From positions 1-35,453 of the forward strand of contig LNFE01000277.1 in assembly GCA_001464575.1 (NCBI GenBank): 35,453 bases of DNA, in the 5' to 3' direction. The position numbers and the translations under genes are program-made. This DNA is from Acidobacteria bacterium Ga0077553 (GTDB lineage: Bacteria > Acidobacteriota > Terriglobia > Bryobacterales > Bryobacteraceae). Positions 1 through 8,063 of this stretch are shown here, piece by piece (the first letter of the stretch is position 1; each line of letters starts with the position of its first letter). The notes below the pieces were generated by a model. It was not told the DNA's origin and ran no database searches. It was given only the letters and a program-made list of their open reading frames with translations.

Positions 1-3
1 TAG

Positions 4-186
4 GATGAACGGTCGAGAAGCAAAAGCGAGTGGTTGGCGGCCTTCCTCACGGTTGGAACGGACAAGGGCGATGCCCTCCGCTTGTTTGAGCCGGTATCGG
101 GAAACCAGCAGGTCACCGTGGCTCTCCCGGAGTATCCTTTCGGCCTTTACCAGCAAGCCCTCACCTCACGCCTTTCGGTTCCGTGA
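4..186 (+). other. Possible C-terminal remnant of an unrecognised protein
   Basis: Reading from base 4, frame 1 stays open for 60 codons to a TGA at 184-186 and has a protein-like composition (for example WLAAFLTVGTDKGDALRLFE, then LPEYPFGLYQQALTSRLSVP). An in-frame TAG at 1-3 and the absence of an ATG mean this is at best the tail of a broken gene. I do not recognise the family. It could equally be chance coding potential in GC-rich DNA. Confidence 0.2.
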
Positions 187-292
187 GGGGTCAAAATGCC
201 ATCAGGTTGAGGAAGGAATTTGCAGGTCCGGACTCGTTACTGCGATTACTGCGTTAAGCCCGGTTTTCACTTTTCTCTAAGGTTCCAGGTGG

Positions 293-377
293 TCAGGATT
301 GCCGCCATGGTCGCATATGTTCTTTATTTGCGAATGATCGTCGGATTCCCAAGCTGGACGTCGTGGGTTCGAATCCC
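293..377 (+). repeat. Copy A of an 85-bp repeat containing a tRNA 3' segment
   Basis: This stretch aligns without gaps to 29943-30027; by eye about 70 of 85 positions agree. The shared part begins with TCAGGATTGCCGCC, passes through TTGCGAA and ATTCCCAAGCTGGA, and ends at CGAATCCC. The first half is not tRNA-like, while the second half is tRNA anticodon-loop to T-loop sequence. Homology therefore extends beyond the tRNA portion, so the repeat is more than two independent tRNA fragments. Confidence 0.7.
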
Positions 378-390
378 ATCTCCCGCTCCA
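341..390 (+). tRNA. 3' half of a tRNA-Gly(CCC); 5' half not present
   Basis: From an anticodon-loop-like TTCCCAA (346-352) the sequence follows tRNA order: a GCTGG strand, a short variable loop, T-stem GTGGG, T-loop TTCGAAT, CCCAT, the acceptor 3' strand CTCCCGC, discriminator T and an encoded CCA (388-390). The anticodon would be CCC (Gly). The matching 5' acceptor strand GCGGGAG and a D-arm do not occur in the preceding 340 bases, so this is a displaced half gene, not a working tRNA. Such 3' halves typically result from element integration into tRNA genes. Confidence 0.65.
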
Positions 391-419
391 TTTAGAATCA
401 ATCAGTTACAGTGATTTCG

Positions 420-442
420 AAGCACCCGATTGGGTGCTTTTT
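420..442 (+). terminator. Rho-independent terminator behind the tRNA half
   Basis: Arms AAGCACCC (420-427) and GGGTGCTT (432-439) form an 8-bp stem around GATT, followed by a run of five T (438-442). It lies 30 bases after the CCA end and looks like the original terminator of the tRNA gene. Confidence 0.75.
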
Positions 443-1010
443 CCATGTGAGTTAACGTCGGAACTGCAAGATGTTGATTCGAGGGAGGTTATGGTCGACT
501 TCCGAAACGCCAACGGAGTAATCGGAGTAAAGCGGAGACTTTTCGTGTTTTCAATGACTTGGGGGGCGTGCCGCCTCGCAAATCCGTGCAAACAGTCGCG
601 AGTAGGCTGGACGTCATTCGGCTCAGGACCCTCGCCTGGAATGGCATGAAAGGGACAGCGACGCTCCACTGGAAAAGACGAACTGCTCACCGCGTTACTG
701 GCTGAAAACCGGCGTTTGCGGGAGTTACTGGTGTTCAAAAGGGGCAAGCTGGGCAGCGTCGCGCGATGCCCCGAGAGATCTGGCAAGCCGCGTTGGCGGC
801 CTGATCAGTATCGAGATCGACAGAGTGACCGCGACCGAAATCGTCGCAACTCCCAATTTGCGCCAGAGCCCCAGAGAGGAGCGAGGGTGTTGTAACAAGC
901 TCTTAGAGAGCATTACAGGCCGGCGCATAAACCGTCCGCAGCCATGGCGTTCGGGCGGATCAGAAGGGTATGAACTGCGCCCGCCGACGGTTCATCATAA
1001 GAGATCCGAC
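443..1010. other. No supportable gene
   Basis: Short open frames occur on both strands but none looks like a conserved protein. Around 660-730 the plus strand reads KDELLTALLAENRRLREL, which resembles the short leucine-zipper-like segments of transposase OrfA proteins. It is too little to name an element. This stretch is probably degraded mobile-element DNA. Confidence 0.3.
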
Positions 1011-1427
1011 ATGCTGCACGGTTTAAGGCTGCTCTTGCCTGCTCTCATCCCCTCGTGGCGTTTCTTCGATACGATCGCGCCGTCGCCCCGTATCGAATAT
1101 GCGTTGCTGCACGACCCGCACGCCGTCGCCGCGTGGCAGGAATTTCGCCCCCGGCCCGCGCGACTTTCGTTCGGACAGATGCTGCTGCGCATGGTCTGGA
1201 ACCCGCGCTGGAACGAATCACTCTATTTGGTCAGCTGCGCGGAACGGCTGATGGCGACCCCCACCGCACATAGCGAGCGCGAAATCATTGAACGCATAAA
1301 AGCCGAAAACGCAGATGCATCCGCGCCCTGGCTGCAATTCCGGCTGGTTTTCGTGAGCAGGCAAGGCGAGGGCACGCGCAAAGACATCACCTTCACTTCG
1401 CCCGTCTACCGCAGGGAGGCCATATGA
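1011..1427 (+). CDS. Small conserved hypothetical protein upstream of HTTM gene
   Basis: The product is 138 aa. I chose the ATG at 1011 because the open frame upstream of it has no protein-like features and GAGATCC precedes it as a weak ribosome binding site. The N-terminus (LHGLRLLLPALIPSWRFFD) is hydrophobic and ends in a W-x-F-F motif; the rest is soluble, with many Arg and Glu. The last codons overlap the next gene as ATATGA, so the two are very likely translationally coupled. Proteins of this type accompany HTTM membrane proteins in Proteobacteria as far as I recall, which suggests they act together. The function is unknown. I am confident it is a gene, not confident of its role. Confidence 0.7.
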   Translation: MLHGLRLLLPALIPSWRFFDTIAPSPRIEYALLHDPHAVAAWQEFRPRPARLSFGQMLLRMVWNPRWNESLYLVSCAERLMATPTAHSEREIIERIKAENADASAPWLQFRLVFVSRQGEGTRKDITFTSPVYRREAI

Positions 1428-2110
1428 GCCTCGATTACGCCGTGCGTTGCACCGAGGTGTTGCTCGCCTTAGCCTTGATGCAGCAAAGCGCCGAGCATCT
1501 AGGCGTTCCGGGAGAGCGCCGCCTGTTCCTGCCGCGCATCGCCCTTAGCCTGCTGCTGATGGCGGGTTTTGCCGCCCCGTGGATATGCCTCGCGCTGCTT
1601 ATCCACGCGCTGTTCATCCTGCAGCGTTTTGATGGCCCCTATAACGGCGGCAGCGACCGCATGGGGTTGCTGATCCTGAGCTGCCTTTGTCTGGTGCATT
1701 TCATGCCGTCACTGCGGGCGCGCGAGGCAGCGTTCGGCTATCTGGCGCTGCAGGTGCTGCTGTCGTATTTTATCGCCGGCTGGGTGAAAATCACCAACCC
1801 CGAATGGCGTATGGGCCGCGCCTCGCGTGACTTATTGCTGTTCTCCGCCTATCCGGCGAGCGAGAGCTTCCGTGCATGGGCGGACTGGCCGCGCTCCGTG
1901 TGCCTCGCCTCCTGGGCGGTCATGCTGTTCGAGCTGTTCTTTCCCTTCGCGCTCCTGTCCCCGCAAGCGCTCGTCATCGGCCTTACGCTCGCCGCGCTGT
2001 TTCACTTCGTCAATGCCTGCCTGTTCGGCCTCAACCGTTTCTTCTGGGTCTGGCTCGCCGCCTATCCGTCGCTATTGTGGCTGCAGCAGCGCATGGGTGC
2101 AGGGCTATAG
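1424..2110 (+). CDS. HTTM-domain integral membrane protein
   Basis: The product is 228 aa with about six hydrophobic segments (near residues 5-20, 35-62, 75-90, 102-120, 155-180 and 185-222). It has the character of the HTTM (horizontally transferred transmembrane) family related to the membrane part of vitamin K-dependent gamma-carboxylase. Supporting features are the segment YFIAGWVKITNPEWR after the middle helices and the H-F-x-N-A-x-L-F-G-L-x-R-F-F pattern near the end. The start overlaps the preceding stop (ATGA). Distant HTTM proteins are often fused or adjacent to DCC thiol-oxidoreductase domains; none is seen here. No substrate can be named. The pair is followed directly by transposase debris, in keeping with horizontal acquisition. 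Confidence 0.7.
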   Translation: MSLDYAVRCTEVLLALALMQQSAEHLGVPGERRLFLPRIALSLLLMAGFAAPWICLALLIHALFILQRFDGPYNGGSDRMGLLILSCLCLVHFMPSLRAREAAFGYLALQVLLSYFIAGWVKITNPEWRMGRASRDLLLFSAYPASESFRAWADWPRSVCLASWAVMLFELFFPFALLSPQALVIGLTLAALFHFVNACLFGLNRFFWVWLAAYPSLLWLQQRMGAGL

Positions 2111-2164
2111 CGCGATAGTAATGTTACTCAAGGGAATATTCGCCGTAACCTGCTCTGTCTGCAA

Positions 2165-2912
2165 CCGAGTGACAAATCCGCCACGTCTGGTCTGCAAAAA
2201 CTCCGTCCGAGCGCTGAAGTGCCTTCTAGGTGGCGTCCTTCACCAGACAACTGGAATCCGGCTGGCAGCTTGTGCCGGTGGTCACTGGCCGGAACCGTCT
2301 CCTGGCTGGCTTCCGGAATGCCAGGTCCTAGTGAACGATGAGGCCGGCCTCGGTTGTCGTGGAGCATGCACTCTTTAACAATCATCCGCGGATGGCCTTC
2401 GTTGAAAGGAATGAGGAAATCCAGACACTCCCGGCGAAGACTGACGCCGAGGCGTTCGCAGAAGGCATTCGCCTTCGGTGCCCGCACCGGCGTACGGAGA
2501 ACCCGCACTCCGATCCGGGTGACCGCCGGGCAGAGTCTCCCGGAACTGCTGCAAGGTCCAGCCCGCCGTCGGATGGGTGGTCACATGGAGACGGAGAATG
2601 CGGCGGCTTGCCATTTCCATCAGCACGAAGACGTAGAAAATGCGAAACTTGGCCGTCATTACGATAAAGCAGTCGCATACTACGATCCTTGTGGCGTGAT
2701 TGTGAACGAAAGTGGGCAAGCGCTGCTTCGGGTCTGGTGTGTGCGCCAGGCCACCCCGGCACAGATACTTCGCTACCTTCTGAAAGGAAACCAGGATTCC
2801 CGGTTTCAGCTGTAGTTCGTTGACGATGGGTTCCTGTCCCCAACTGGGGATGTCTGCCGCAACCTCGCGGATCAAGGCCTGGGGGTTCTTGGGCAGGCGC
2901 GGTCGGCCCGCC
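2165..2912 (-). pseudogene. Broken DDE integrase-type transposase
   Basis: On the minus strand a segment starting GRPRLPKNPQALIREVA, then WTLQQFRETLPGGH, matches the integrase-core transposases common in soil bacteria. It includes the first catalytic-region block FVHNHATRIVVCDCF. Near 2495-2505 the frame shifts to RVLRTPVRAPKANAFCERL, RRECLDFLIPFNEGH and GRPHRSLGPGIPE. The usual intervening block carrying the second catalytic Asp (IHDRDSIF-like) is missing, so there is a small deletion as well as a frameshift. The N-terminal helix-turn-helix part upstream of 2912 is also gone. No terminal inverted repeats were found. The element is dead. Confidence 0.8.
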
Positions 2913-2959
2913 GTCTTCGCCTTTCAACGCCAGACATCCGCGCAGTGAAACCTCAGCGC

Positions 2960-3355
2960 CTTTGATGCAAGAAACACCGTCTAGCATAAAAAGACGTTGG
3001 TTCGTAAGACCATGCGCCACTCGTAGCGGGGCAGCGTAGCCACTCGGCAAGAAACGAACACCGACCGCTCCGGCCTGTTCAAGAAACTGAGGCGTGGGAT
3101 GGCCGGCGAGGACGCAGAGCTCGATGATTTCCTACGTTCCACGTCCCCAACGTTCAACTCGACCGCGACGGGACAACACCTCTGCGATGAGCGGATTCCG
3201 AGGCCGAGAGAGGTTTTCTTTCGCCAGCGCTTCGACCGTTAAGCCAAAGGGCAGTCGCCCGTCGCTCCAGATCTCCAGCCGATCATCGTAGATGGCGACA
3301 CTGACGGCCCCGCCGGAGATTAATAATCCCGATGGACGAAGGCGTTGACCAGGCT
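2960..3355 (-). pseudogene. Decayed AlbA_2-domain ATP-binding regulator (COG2865-like)
   Basis: The minus strand reads SLVNAFVHRDY, hits a TAA with a one-base frame change, and continues SGGAVSVAIYDDRLEI, GRLPFGLTVEAL and RPRNPLIAEVL. Then comes ERWGRGT followed by an in-frame TAG (about 3135-3137), and finally EIIELCVLAGHPTPQFLEQ and APLRVAHGLT. These are the hallmark blocks of the C-terminal half of AlbA_2 / 'putative DNA binding' transcriptional regulators with an ATP-binding fold. The usual EAL-NA-HRDY motif marks the conserved part. One frameshift plus one nonsense codon, and no recognisable AlbA_2 N-terminal domain, make it a clear pseudogene. Its 3' end runs straight into the transposase relic. 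Confidence 0.8.
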
Positions 3356-3681
3356 TCCCGCATGGCTACCGATGGAAACAGGGGATTGGGTCCAAGTAGG
3401 CTTTGACCAGAGGAAAGTGAAGGTCCTCCGTGCGGTGTTCCCTCGGCAAGTCGTCGCATTCGCTGTACCGCGGACAAAATCCAGGCGGAAAGCTTTCTCG
3501 GTCGAGCGCATTGCTAGGCAAGTGTCCTGCTCTCCGGAGAGGACACTATGGGCCGCTATCAAATGTCCCAAGGATACGCGCAACTCGTCGGCGGTCGCGC
3601 AAGCCGCAGCGTGACCTAAGCCGGAGGGCAAGGCCACGCTGCGAGCGGTCCTCTTCGTTGACTGCCTTCTTCGATTACTGG
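3356..3681. other. Non-coding gap with one inverted repeat
   Basis: No gene is supportable here. AGTGTCCT (3521-3528) and AGGACACT (3540-3547) form an 8-bp inverted repeat about 135 bases beyond the stop of the large minus-strand operon. There is no T-run on either side, so it is not a standard intrinsic terminator, though a hairpin there could still stabilise the operon's 3' end. Confidence 0.35.
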
Positions 3682-4878
3682 CTACAGCGGCTGCACCTGG
3701 ATCTTCGCCGGAGTTCCCTGGCCCGCGCTCGAAGTGCCCGAAGCGCCCGTCGCACCCGTCGCACCCTGTCCACCAAGTGAGCCGTCGCCGTTATGCTTGC
3801 CACCAGATCCCTTTCCGCCGCCAGGCCCACCCGCACCCGGACTACCTCCCATGCCGCCGCCGCCGCCCGGAACATTGGCCGGGAGTGGGAATATCTGGTT
3901 GATGTTCGCCGACGGCACATAAATCACGACGTTCGTCGTCGCGCTAGCCGCCTCTCCCCCGTCTCCACCGCGTCCGCCATTACCGCCCGTACCGCCGCGC
4001 GCGCCATTGCCCGCCCCGTTGCCGGTGCATTCGCACGAGACTCCGTCGCCACCCTTGCCGCCGGCACCTCCGGGCCCACCCTGGCCGCCTGTGCCGCCCA
4101 CGCCGCCCGTTCCCGAGCGCGTAGCCACGGAAATCGTTCCAGTCGATCCGAACGAAGAAATGGTGATGATGGCCTGTTGGCTGGGCGCTCCCGCCGAACC
4201 TGTGCCGCCGGTTCCGCCGACGATGCCAGTCCCGCCGGTGTTGCCGTTTTGGCCTCCTGGACCTGCAATGCCGACGCTGCTGCAATACCCGTTCGATCCG
4301 CCAGTGCCGGTGCTGCCCCGCGAGCCGCTGCTGCCCGTGCCGCCGGTTGCGCCGGTCGCGCCCAGGATATTGATGTCCGCGTACGGAGTCGGAGCGCTGC
4401 CTGTGCGCACCAATTGATCAATCGTGATTTGCACTGCCTTGCTGTACGCGACAAGGCATCCACCATCGGCAAGTGTCAATGTTCCCCAGTTCATCGAATA
4501 GACGGGCTTGGTGCTCGTGAGCGGGTAGACATTGCTGATCGTCTGATTGGGATTCGATTCGGCTTCCACCTCCAACGGAAAGTTGGGTTGGATTCGGGAG
4601 CGATCCAATTCGGACAGCGGCGCCGTGCCGTGCAGGAAGTTAGTCACCCGCCGGATGATGCCCATGCTCGTGGCGTCGTCGTCGCCCGTGAGCGGGATCC
4701 CTTCAAACAGCGCCTTTGCCAGATTCTCGCGGCCCGTATCGTCGTGGCCGTGATCCAGCAGATCGCGTAGTTGATCCACGTCTTGGACGGTGAGCGTCGA
4801 GCGGACGGCGACACCTTTCTCCAGGGTCTCGCGGGAGTGGCCAAATTTGGCGGCTATTGCGTAAAAGCGTTCGGTCAT
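3682..4878 (-). CDS. Glycine-rich repeat protein, last gene of the operon
   Basis: The product is 398 aa. The N-terminal ~165 residues are ordinary globular sequence (TERFYAIAAKFGHSRETLEK, then IIRRVTNFLHGTAPLS and VYSMNWGTLTLADGGCLVAY). The remaining ~230 are Gly-Gly-x/Gly-x-x repeats (GGTGGQGGPGGAGGKGGDG and similar), interrupted by short beta-like stretches such as QQAIITISSF and NVVIYVPSANINQIFPLP. No signal peptide is visible. The start overlaps the previous stop as ATGA and has AAGGAG eight bases upstream. Glycine-rich arrays with interleaved strands recall polyglycine-II lattices of phage fibre adhesins, or collagen-like and PE_PGRS-like proteins. Homology to any of these is not established. 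The partner gene just upstream has the same architecture. Confidence 0.75.
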   Translation of the reverse strand: MTERFYAIAAKFGHSRETLEKGVAVRSTLTVQDVDQLRDLLDHGHDDTGRENLAKALFEGIPLTGDDDATSMGIIRRVTNFLHGTAPLSELDRSRIQPNFPLEVEAESNPNQTISNVYPLTSTKPVYSMNWGTLTLADGGCLVAYSKAVQITIDQLVRTGSAPTPYADINILGATGATGGTGSSGSRGSTGTGGSNGYCSSVGIAGPGGQNGNTGGTGIVGGTGGTGSAGAPSQQAIITISSFGSTGTISVATRSGTGGVGGTGGQGGPGGAGGKGGDGVSCECTGNGAGNGARGGTGGNGGRGGDGGEAASATTNVVIYVPSANINQIFPLPANVPGGGGGMGGSPGAGGPGGGKGSGGKHNGDGSLGGQGATGATGASGTSSAGQGTPAKIQVQPL

Positions 4879-6194
4879 GTGAGAGTCTCCTTCTCCTCAT
4901 GGGCTACTGCTGCTTCGTTCAAGAAAATCCAAGGGCCCGGACGCCGCCGGCCCGTTACTCCGGGACGTCCAGCGACACCCGGTTCTCCATCCTTACCCCG
5001 CTGGCCACACTCGTAGACTTGCGACCCCACGCAAGCCGTCCCCGCTCTGCCACCAAATCCGCCGCCGCCCGCTGCCCCACCTAATCCCGCTTCCGACGCG
5101 AGCGAAACACATTCCACCTTGTGCCGGTCTTCCTCACGGACACATACGTAGATGTTTGAGGAGATCCCACCGGAGCCGCCGTTACCGCCGTGGCCCCCGT
5201 CCCCACCGTGGCCCCCATTACCCGCGCGACCCGCGTGCAGAATGCCTTCCATGGTGCGAAAACCCGGACCCCCATCCCCGCCGTCGCCTCCCCGTCCGCC
5301 ATCGCCGCCCCGGCCACCGTGTCCGCCAGCGCCCGCCTGCCCGAAGACGATCACCCTACCGTGAATCCGACGAATGGTGATCTCCGCCAGCTTCGACATG
5401 CCACCATTGCGAGCGTCCCCGCCGCGCGCGCCGTCGCCGGCGGCTTCCCCATCACCGCCATGCAGATCGGCCTGTTCGATGGGCATGCTCAGACGGTGGC
5501 CCAGCAGGCACGGCTCAACACTCGCCCGCTGTCCGGCCCGGCCGGTAGCCCCATCTCGGCCATGAACACCCGCCAGGCCTTGGTGCGGACCACGCCTGAA
5601 ATCGACCGAGAAGGGCGTGGGTAGAATACAGACCCGCGATCCTTCGCCCGCCACCAGCTCCTGGCACAACAGCGTGAACACGTTTCCCTGGATCGTGACC
5701 GAAGCCCCGGGCTCAAGTACGAGCCGCCCCACGTTCAGCAGGGAATAGAGCTCCTCCATTTCGTCGAGGCCCCACACCGCGCCACGCACACTCAGGTCCC
5801 ATATCTCGCCGGCCCGCACCGTCTTCTCGAGAACGCTCGTTGCCTTCAAGTGCGTGGGGAAATGCCGGGACAGCCCCCGAAGATCTCCTTCGCCAATTTC
5901 GCCGTCCGCAAACACAAACGCTTCGCCCCGATCATGTAGTCCTTGCCCTAATCTTGCACGCACCGCAATCGCCGGATGAAAGAACGCGGCCTGGCGCTTC
6001 CGGCGCTGCTCCTTCGTCGCGTGACAAACCAGGTCGCGGCCCGTCGCCAGATCGGGAACGGTGAAGTAGCGCACGCATTCCGCACCGCTGGCGAGCTCAC
6101 TCCGCTCGAATCCCAAACGCCGGCCCCAGTCAAAAAACTCAGAAGCCGCCGGGGACTCAGCCGCAACCGACGGATTATCGAGCGGCAACAGCAT
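4875..6194 (-). CDS. Glycine-rich protein with N-terminal globular domain
   Basis: The start at 6194 (MLLPLDNPSV) is preferred over the longer frame from 6233 because GGAGG lies four bases before it; this gives 439 aa. Residues ~1-220 form a globular domain with a central beta-rich block (WDLSVRGAVWGLDEMEELY, LLNVGRLVLEPGASVTIQGN). This block resembles the parallel-beta ladders seen before glycine-rich tails. It is followed by GGHGGRGGDGGRGGDGGDGG-type repeats, a short strand segment (ISSNIYVCVREEDRHKVECV) and a second Gly-rich tail (RGKDGEPGVAGRPGVTGRRR). No signal peptide is seen. It overlaps the glycosyltransferase stop by 20 bases and the next gene by ATGA, so it is firmly inside the operon. 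Function is unknown. It is a likely paralogue or partner of the downstream Gly-rich protein. Confidence 0.7.
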   Translation of the reverse strand: MLLPLDNPSVAAESPAASEFFDWGRRLGFERSELASGAECVRYFTVPDLATGRDLVCHATKEQRRKRQAAFFHPAIAVRARLGQGLHDRGEAFVFADGEIGEGDLRGLSRHFPTHLKATSVLEKTVRAGEIWDLSVRGAVWGLDEMEELYSLLNVGRLVLEPGASVTIQGNVFTLLCQELVAGEGSRVCILPTPFSVDFRRGPHQGLAGVHGRDGATGRAGQRASVEPCLLGHRLSMPIEQADLHGGDGEAAGDGARGGDARNGGMSKLAEITIRRIHGRVIVFGQAGAGGHGGRGGDGGRGGDGGDGGPGFRTMEGILHAGRAGNGGHGGDGGHGGNGGSGGISSNIYVCVREEDRHKVECVSLASEAGLGGAAGGGGFGGRAGTACVGSQVYECGQRGKDGEPGVAGRPGVTGRRRPGPWIFLNEAAVAHEEKETLT

Positions 6195-8058
6195 GCGACC
6201 TCCGCGCCGACCATGGTCCGGCCAAGCGCGCAAACGGGCGCTTCTGTTTCACGATTTCAAAGTTCCGTTCCTGGCCTGCGCGGTCGAGGGCATGATGGCT
6301 AAGCGGATTCTTGTCGTTGTAAACGTAAAGCACCTTCGGCGTAAATCGGACGCGATCCCAGCCCGCGGCTTCCGCCAAGGAACACATCAGCGCGGCGTCT
6401 ACTGCCGAGTGCAGCCACTTCCCGTCTTCATCCTTCAGCCAATCGAAGCCCGGGTCCAGTTCCGCTAAGCTGGCGAACAATCCCGCTCGAAAACTGCGCA
6501 AATGCGACATCCGGAAGTAGGTACGCAAGAATGCGAATTCCCGTGGCGAGGCAAAAGGCTGCGAAAATCCAGGAGATCCGTCGGCATATTGAAACTGGCT
6601 GTGCAGCAGCCAGCAGCCATAGCGGTTGTAACAGTCATTGATGTGGCTCAACGCGTCCGCTGCCGCCAGCCAATCGTCGCCGTCGAGGCAGACCACGATA
6701 TCGTCGGGTTCACAATGCTCAGGTAGAATCATCGCCAGGTTTTGGGCAAGCCCGCGGCGATGGGAGTTGCGAATGTGGATAAACCGCGGATCGGCGCCAA
6801 TCGCACACGACGAGACACACGCTTCCACACTGCCGTCGGATGAGCCATCGTCCACCAGCAACACGCGGAAGTCTTCGTAGTCCTGTTCGAGCAGGCTGCG
6901 GATACACTTCTCGAGGAACGGTCCGGGATTGCGAAACGGCACGAAAATCACCATTGGGTTCGGCGGCCGTTCCGGCAGCTCAGCCGATGCTCCATAGAGA
7001 TCGCGCAGGGCGAGTTCGAGTCCTCGCGTCGCCGCCCCAAACACCCATTGCGGCAGATTCTCTTGGACCAGCACTTCGTTAAACGCAGTAATCGCCTGCT
7101 GCATGCGCCCCACGCCGTAAGCGCACGCGCCGTACTCCAGCACGAACAGATGCTCGTAAACCGGCCGTTCGACAAACAAGCGATCCGAGGGATAAACCAA
7201 ACCGAGCCCCGCTTGGGCGGCGAACGTGTACCCCATGTGGAACTGCTCCAGTTCCCGGTAATGCTTGACGACGTAATAAATCGGTTCAAGACGCGAGGGC
7301 CGGGCCGCATAGGCATCCAGAAACGCGGCCTGCACCGTATGCCAGTCCCGCCCCAGAAGCAGCAGCATCTGCGCAGCCATGTAGCGTGCGTACCAAGTCT
7401 CTTCCTCCCAACCGGGGAGCAATGCACGCTGTTGATAAAGAGAGAGGGCCTCCTCCCAATGGCCCAGGTCTTTCTCAGTTTGAGCGAGATAGAAGATGTC
7501 GCGCGCGTTGTTGGGGTCCTTGGCTAAGGCCTCACGCAGCAAGAGAGCATCGCGTTCGAACTTGTCGGCCCGCATGCCGCCGTCGCCAAGGTGCTGCAGT
7601 CGCAATTGCGGCAATTCGGCGTAAACCGTCGCGGTGGGGGCCGTCAGATACTCATGGGTCACGCCGACGTAAGACCACTCGTGGCGATTGGCGATCAGCA
7701 TCGGCTGGCTATAGTCCAGCTCTCCGGTGTAGCGAATCTCATAAGCGTCCGCCGTCAGCAGATGCTTGAACGGTGCGGAGACGAGGGCGACCATGTCCGC
7801 ATCGAGCATCAGCACATAGTCGGCCTTGCCCTTGGCTCGCGCCAGGACATCGGCGCGATTGTGTCCGAAGTTGACCCACGGAACCCGATGCAGTTCACCG
7901 GGAATGCCAATCAGCTTGCTCAGCACCACGGCCGGAGTGGCATCGGTGGAGCCGGTGTCGCAGATGACCCAATAATCCAAATGTTCGCGGATTGAATCTA
8001 GCGCCCGCGCAATCACGCCCTCCTCGTTGCGAACGATCATGCACAGGCACAGGGTCAT
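6175..8058 (-). CDS. Two-domain family 2 glycosyltransferase
   Basis: The product is 627 aa with two GT-A glycosyltransferase folds. Domain 1 (~1-230) starts LCLCMIVRNEEGVIARALDS, has CDTGSTDAT and a DADM metal-binding motif near residue 85. The middle (~230-360) is helical and TPR-like (NNARDIFYLAQTEKDLGHWE). Domain 2 (~365-560) has VIFVPFRNPGPFLEKCIRSL, LLVDDGSSDGS and DGDDW near residue 456. The start is five bases after the previous gene's stop. Both domains keep the DxD-type motif, so both may be active; they would transfer sugar from a nucleotide sugar in the cytosol. Its place between the FISUMP protein and the Ser/Gly-rich proteins suggests it may glycosylate an operon product, which is inference. 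The N-terminal domain type is often found in tetratricopeptide glycosyltransferases. Confidence 0.88.
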   Translation of the reverse strand: MTLCLCMIVRNEEGVIARALDSIREHLDYWVICDTGSTDATPAVVLSKLIGIPGELHRVPWVNFGHNRADVLARAKGKADYVLMLDADMVALVSAPFKHLLTADAYEIRYTGELDYSQPMLIANRHEWSYVGVTHEYLTAPTATVYAELPQLRLQHLGDGGMRADKFERDALLLREALAKDPNNARDIFYLAQTEKDLGHWEEALSLYQQRALLPGWEEETWYARYMAAQMLLLLGRDWHTVQAAFLDAYAARPSRLEPIYYVVKHYRELEQFHMGYTFAAQAGLGLVYPSDRLFVERPVYEHLFVLEYGACAYGVGRMQQAITAFNEVLVQENLPQWVFGAATRGLELALRDLYGASAELPERPPNPMVIFVPFRNPGPFLEKCIRSLLEQDYEDFRVLLVDDGSSDGSVEACVSSCAIGADPRFIHIRNSHRRGLAQNLAMILPEHCEPDDIVVCLDGDDWLAAADALSHINDCYNRYGCWLLHSQFQYADGSPGFSQPFASPREFAFLRTYFRMSHLRSFRAGLFASLAELDPGFDWLKDEDGKWLHSAVDAALMCSLAEAAGWDRVRFTPKVLYVYNDKNPLSHHALDRAGQERNFEIVKQKRPFARLAGPWSARRSHAVAAR

Positions 8059-8063
8059 AAGGG

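Noticed and set aside
3521..3547. Terminator for the ten-gene operon
   Set aside because: The inverted repeat is perfect but no T-run follows on the minus strand, so it is not called a terminator.
3793..4770. Long plus-strand open frames rich in Pro/Ala opposite the glycine-rich genes
   Set aside because: They mirror the GGx codons of the minus-strand genes (Gly reads as Pro/Ala in antisense). They have low-complexity composition and no start context.
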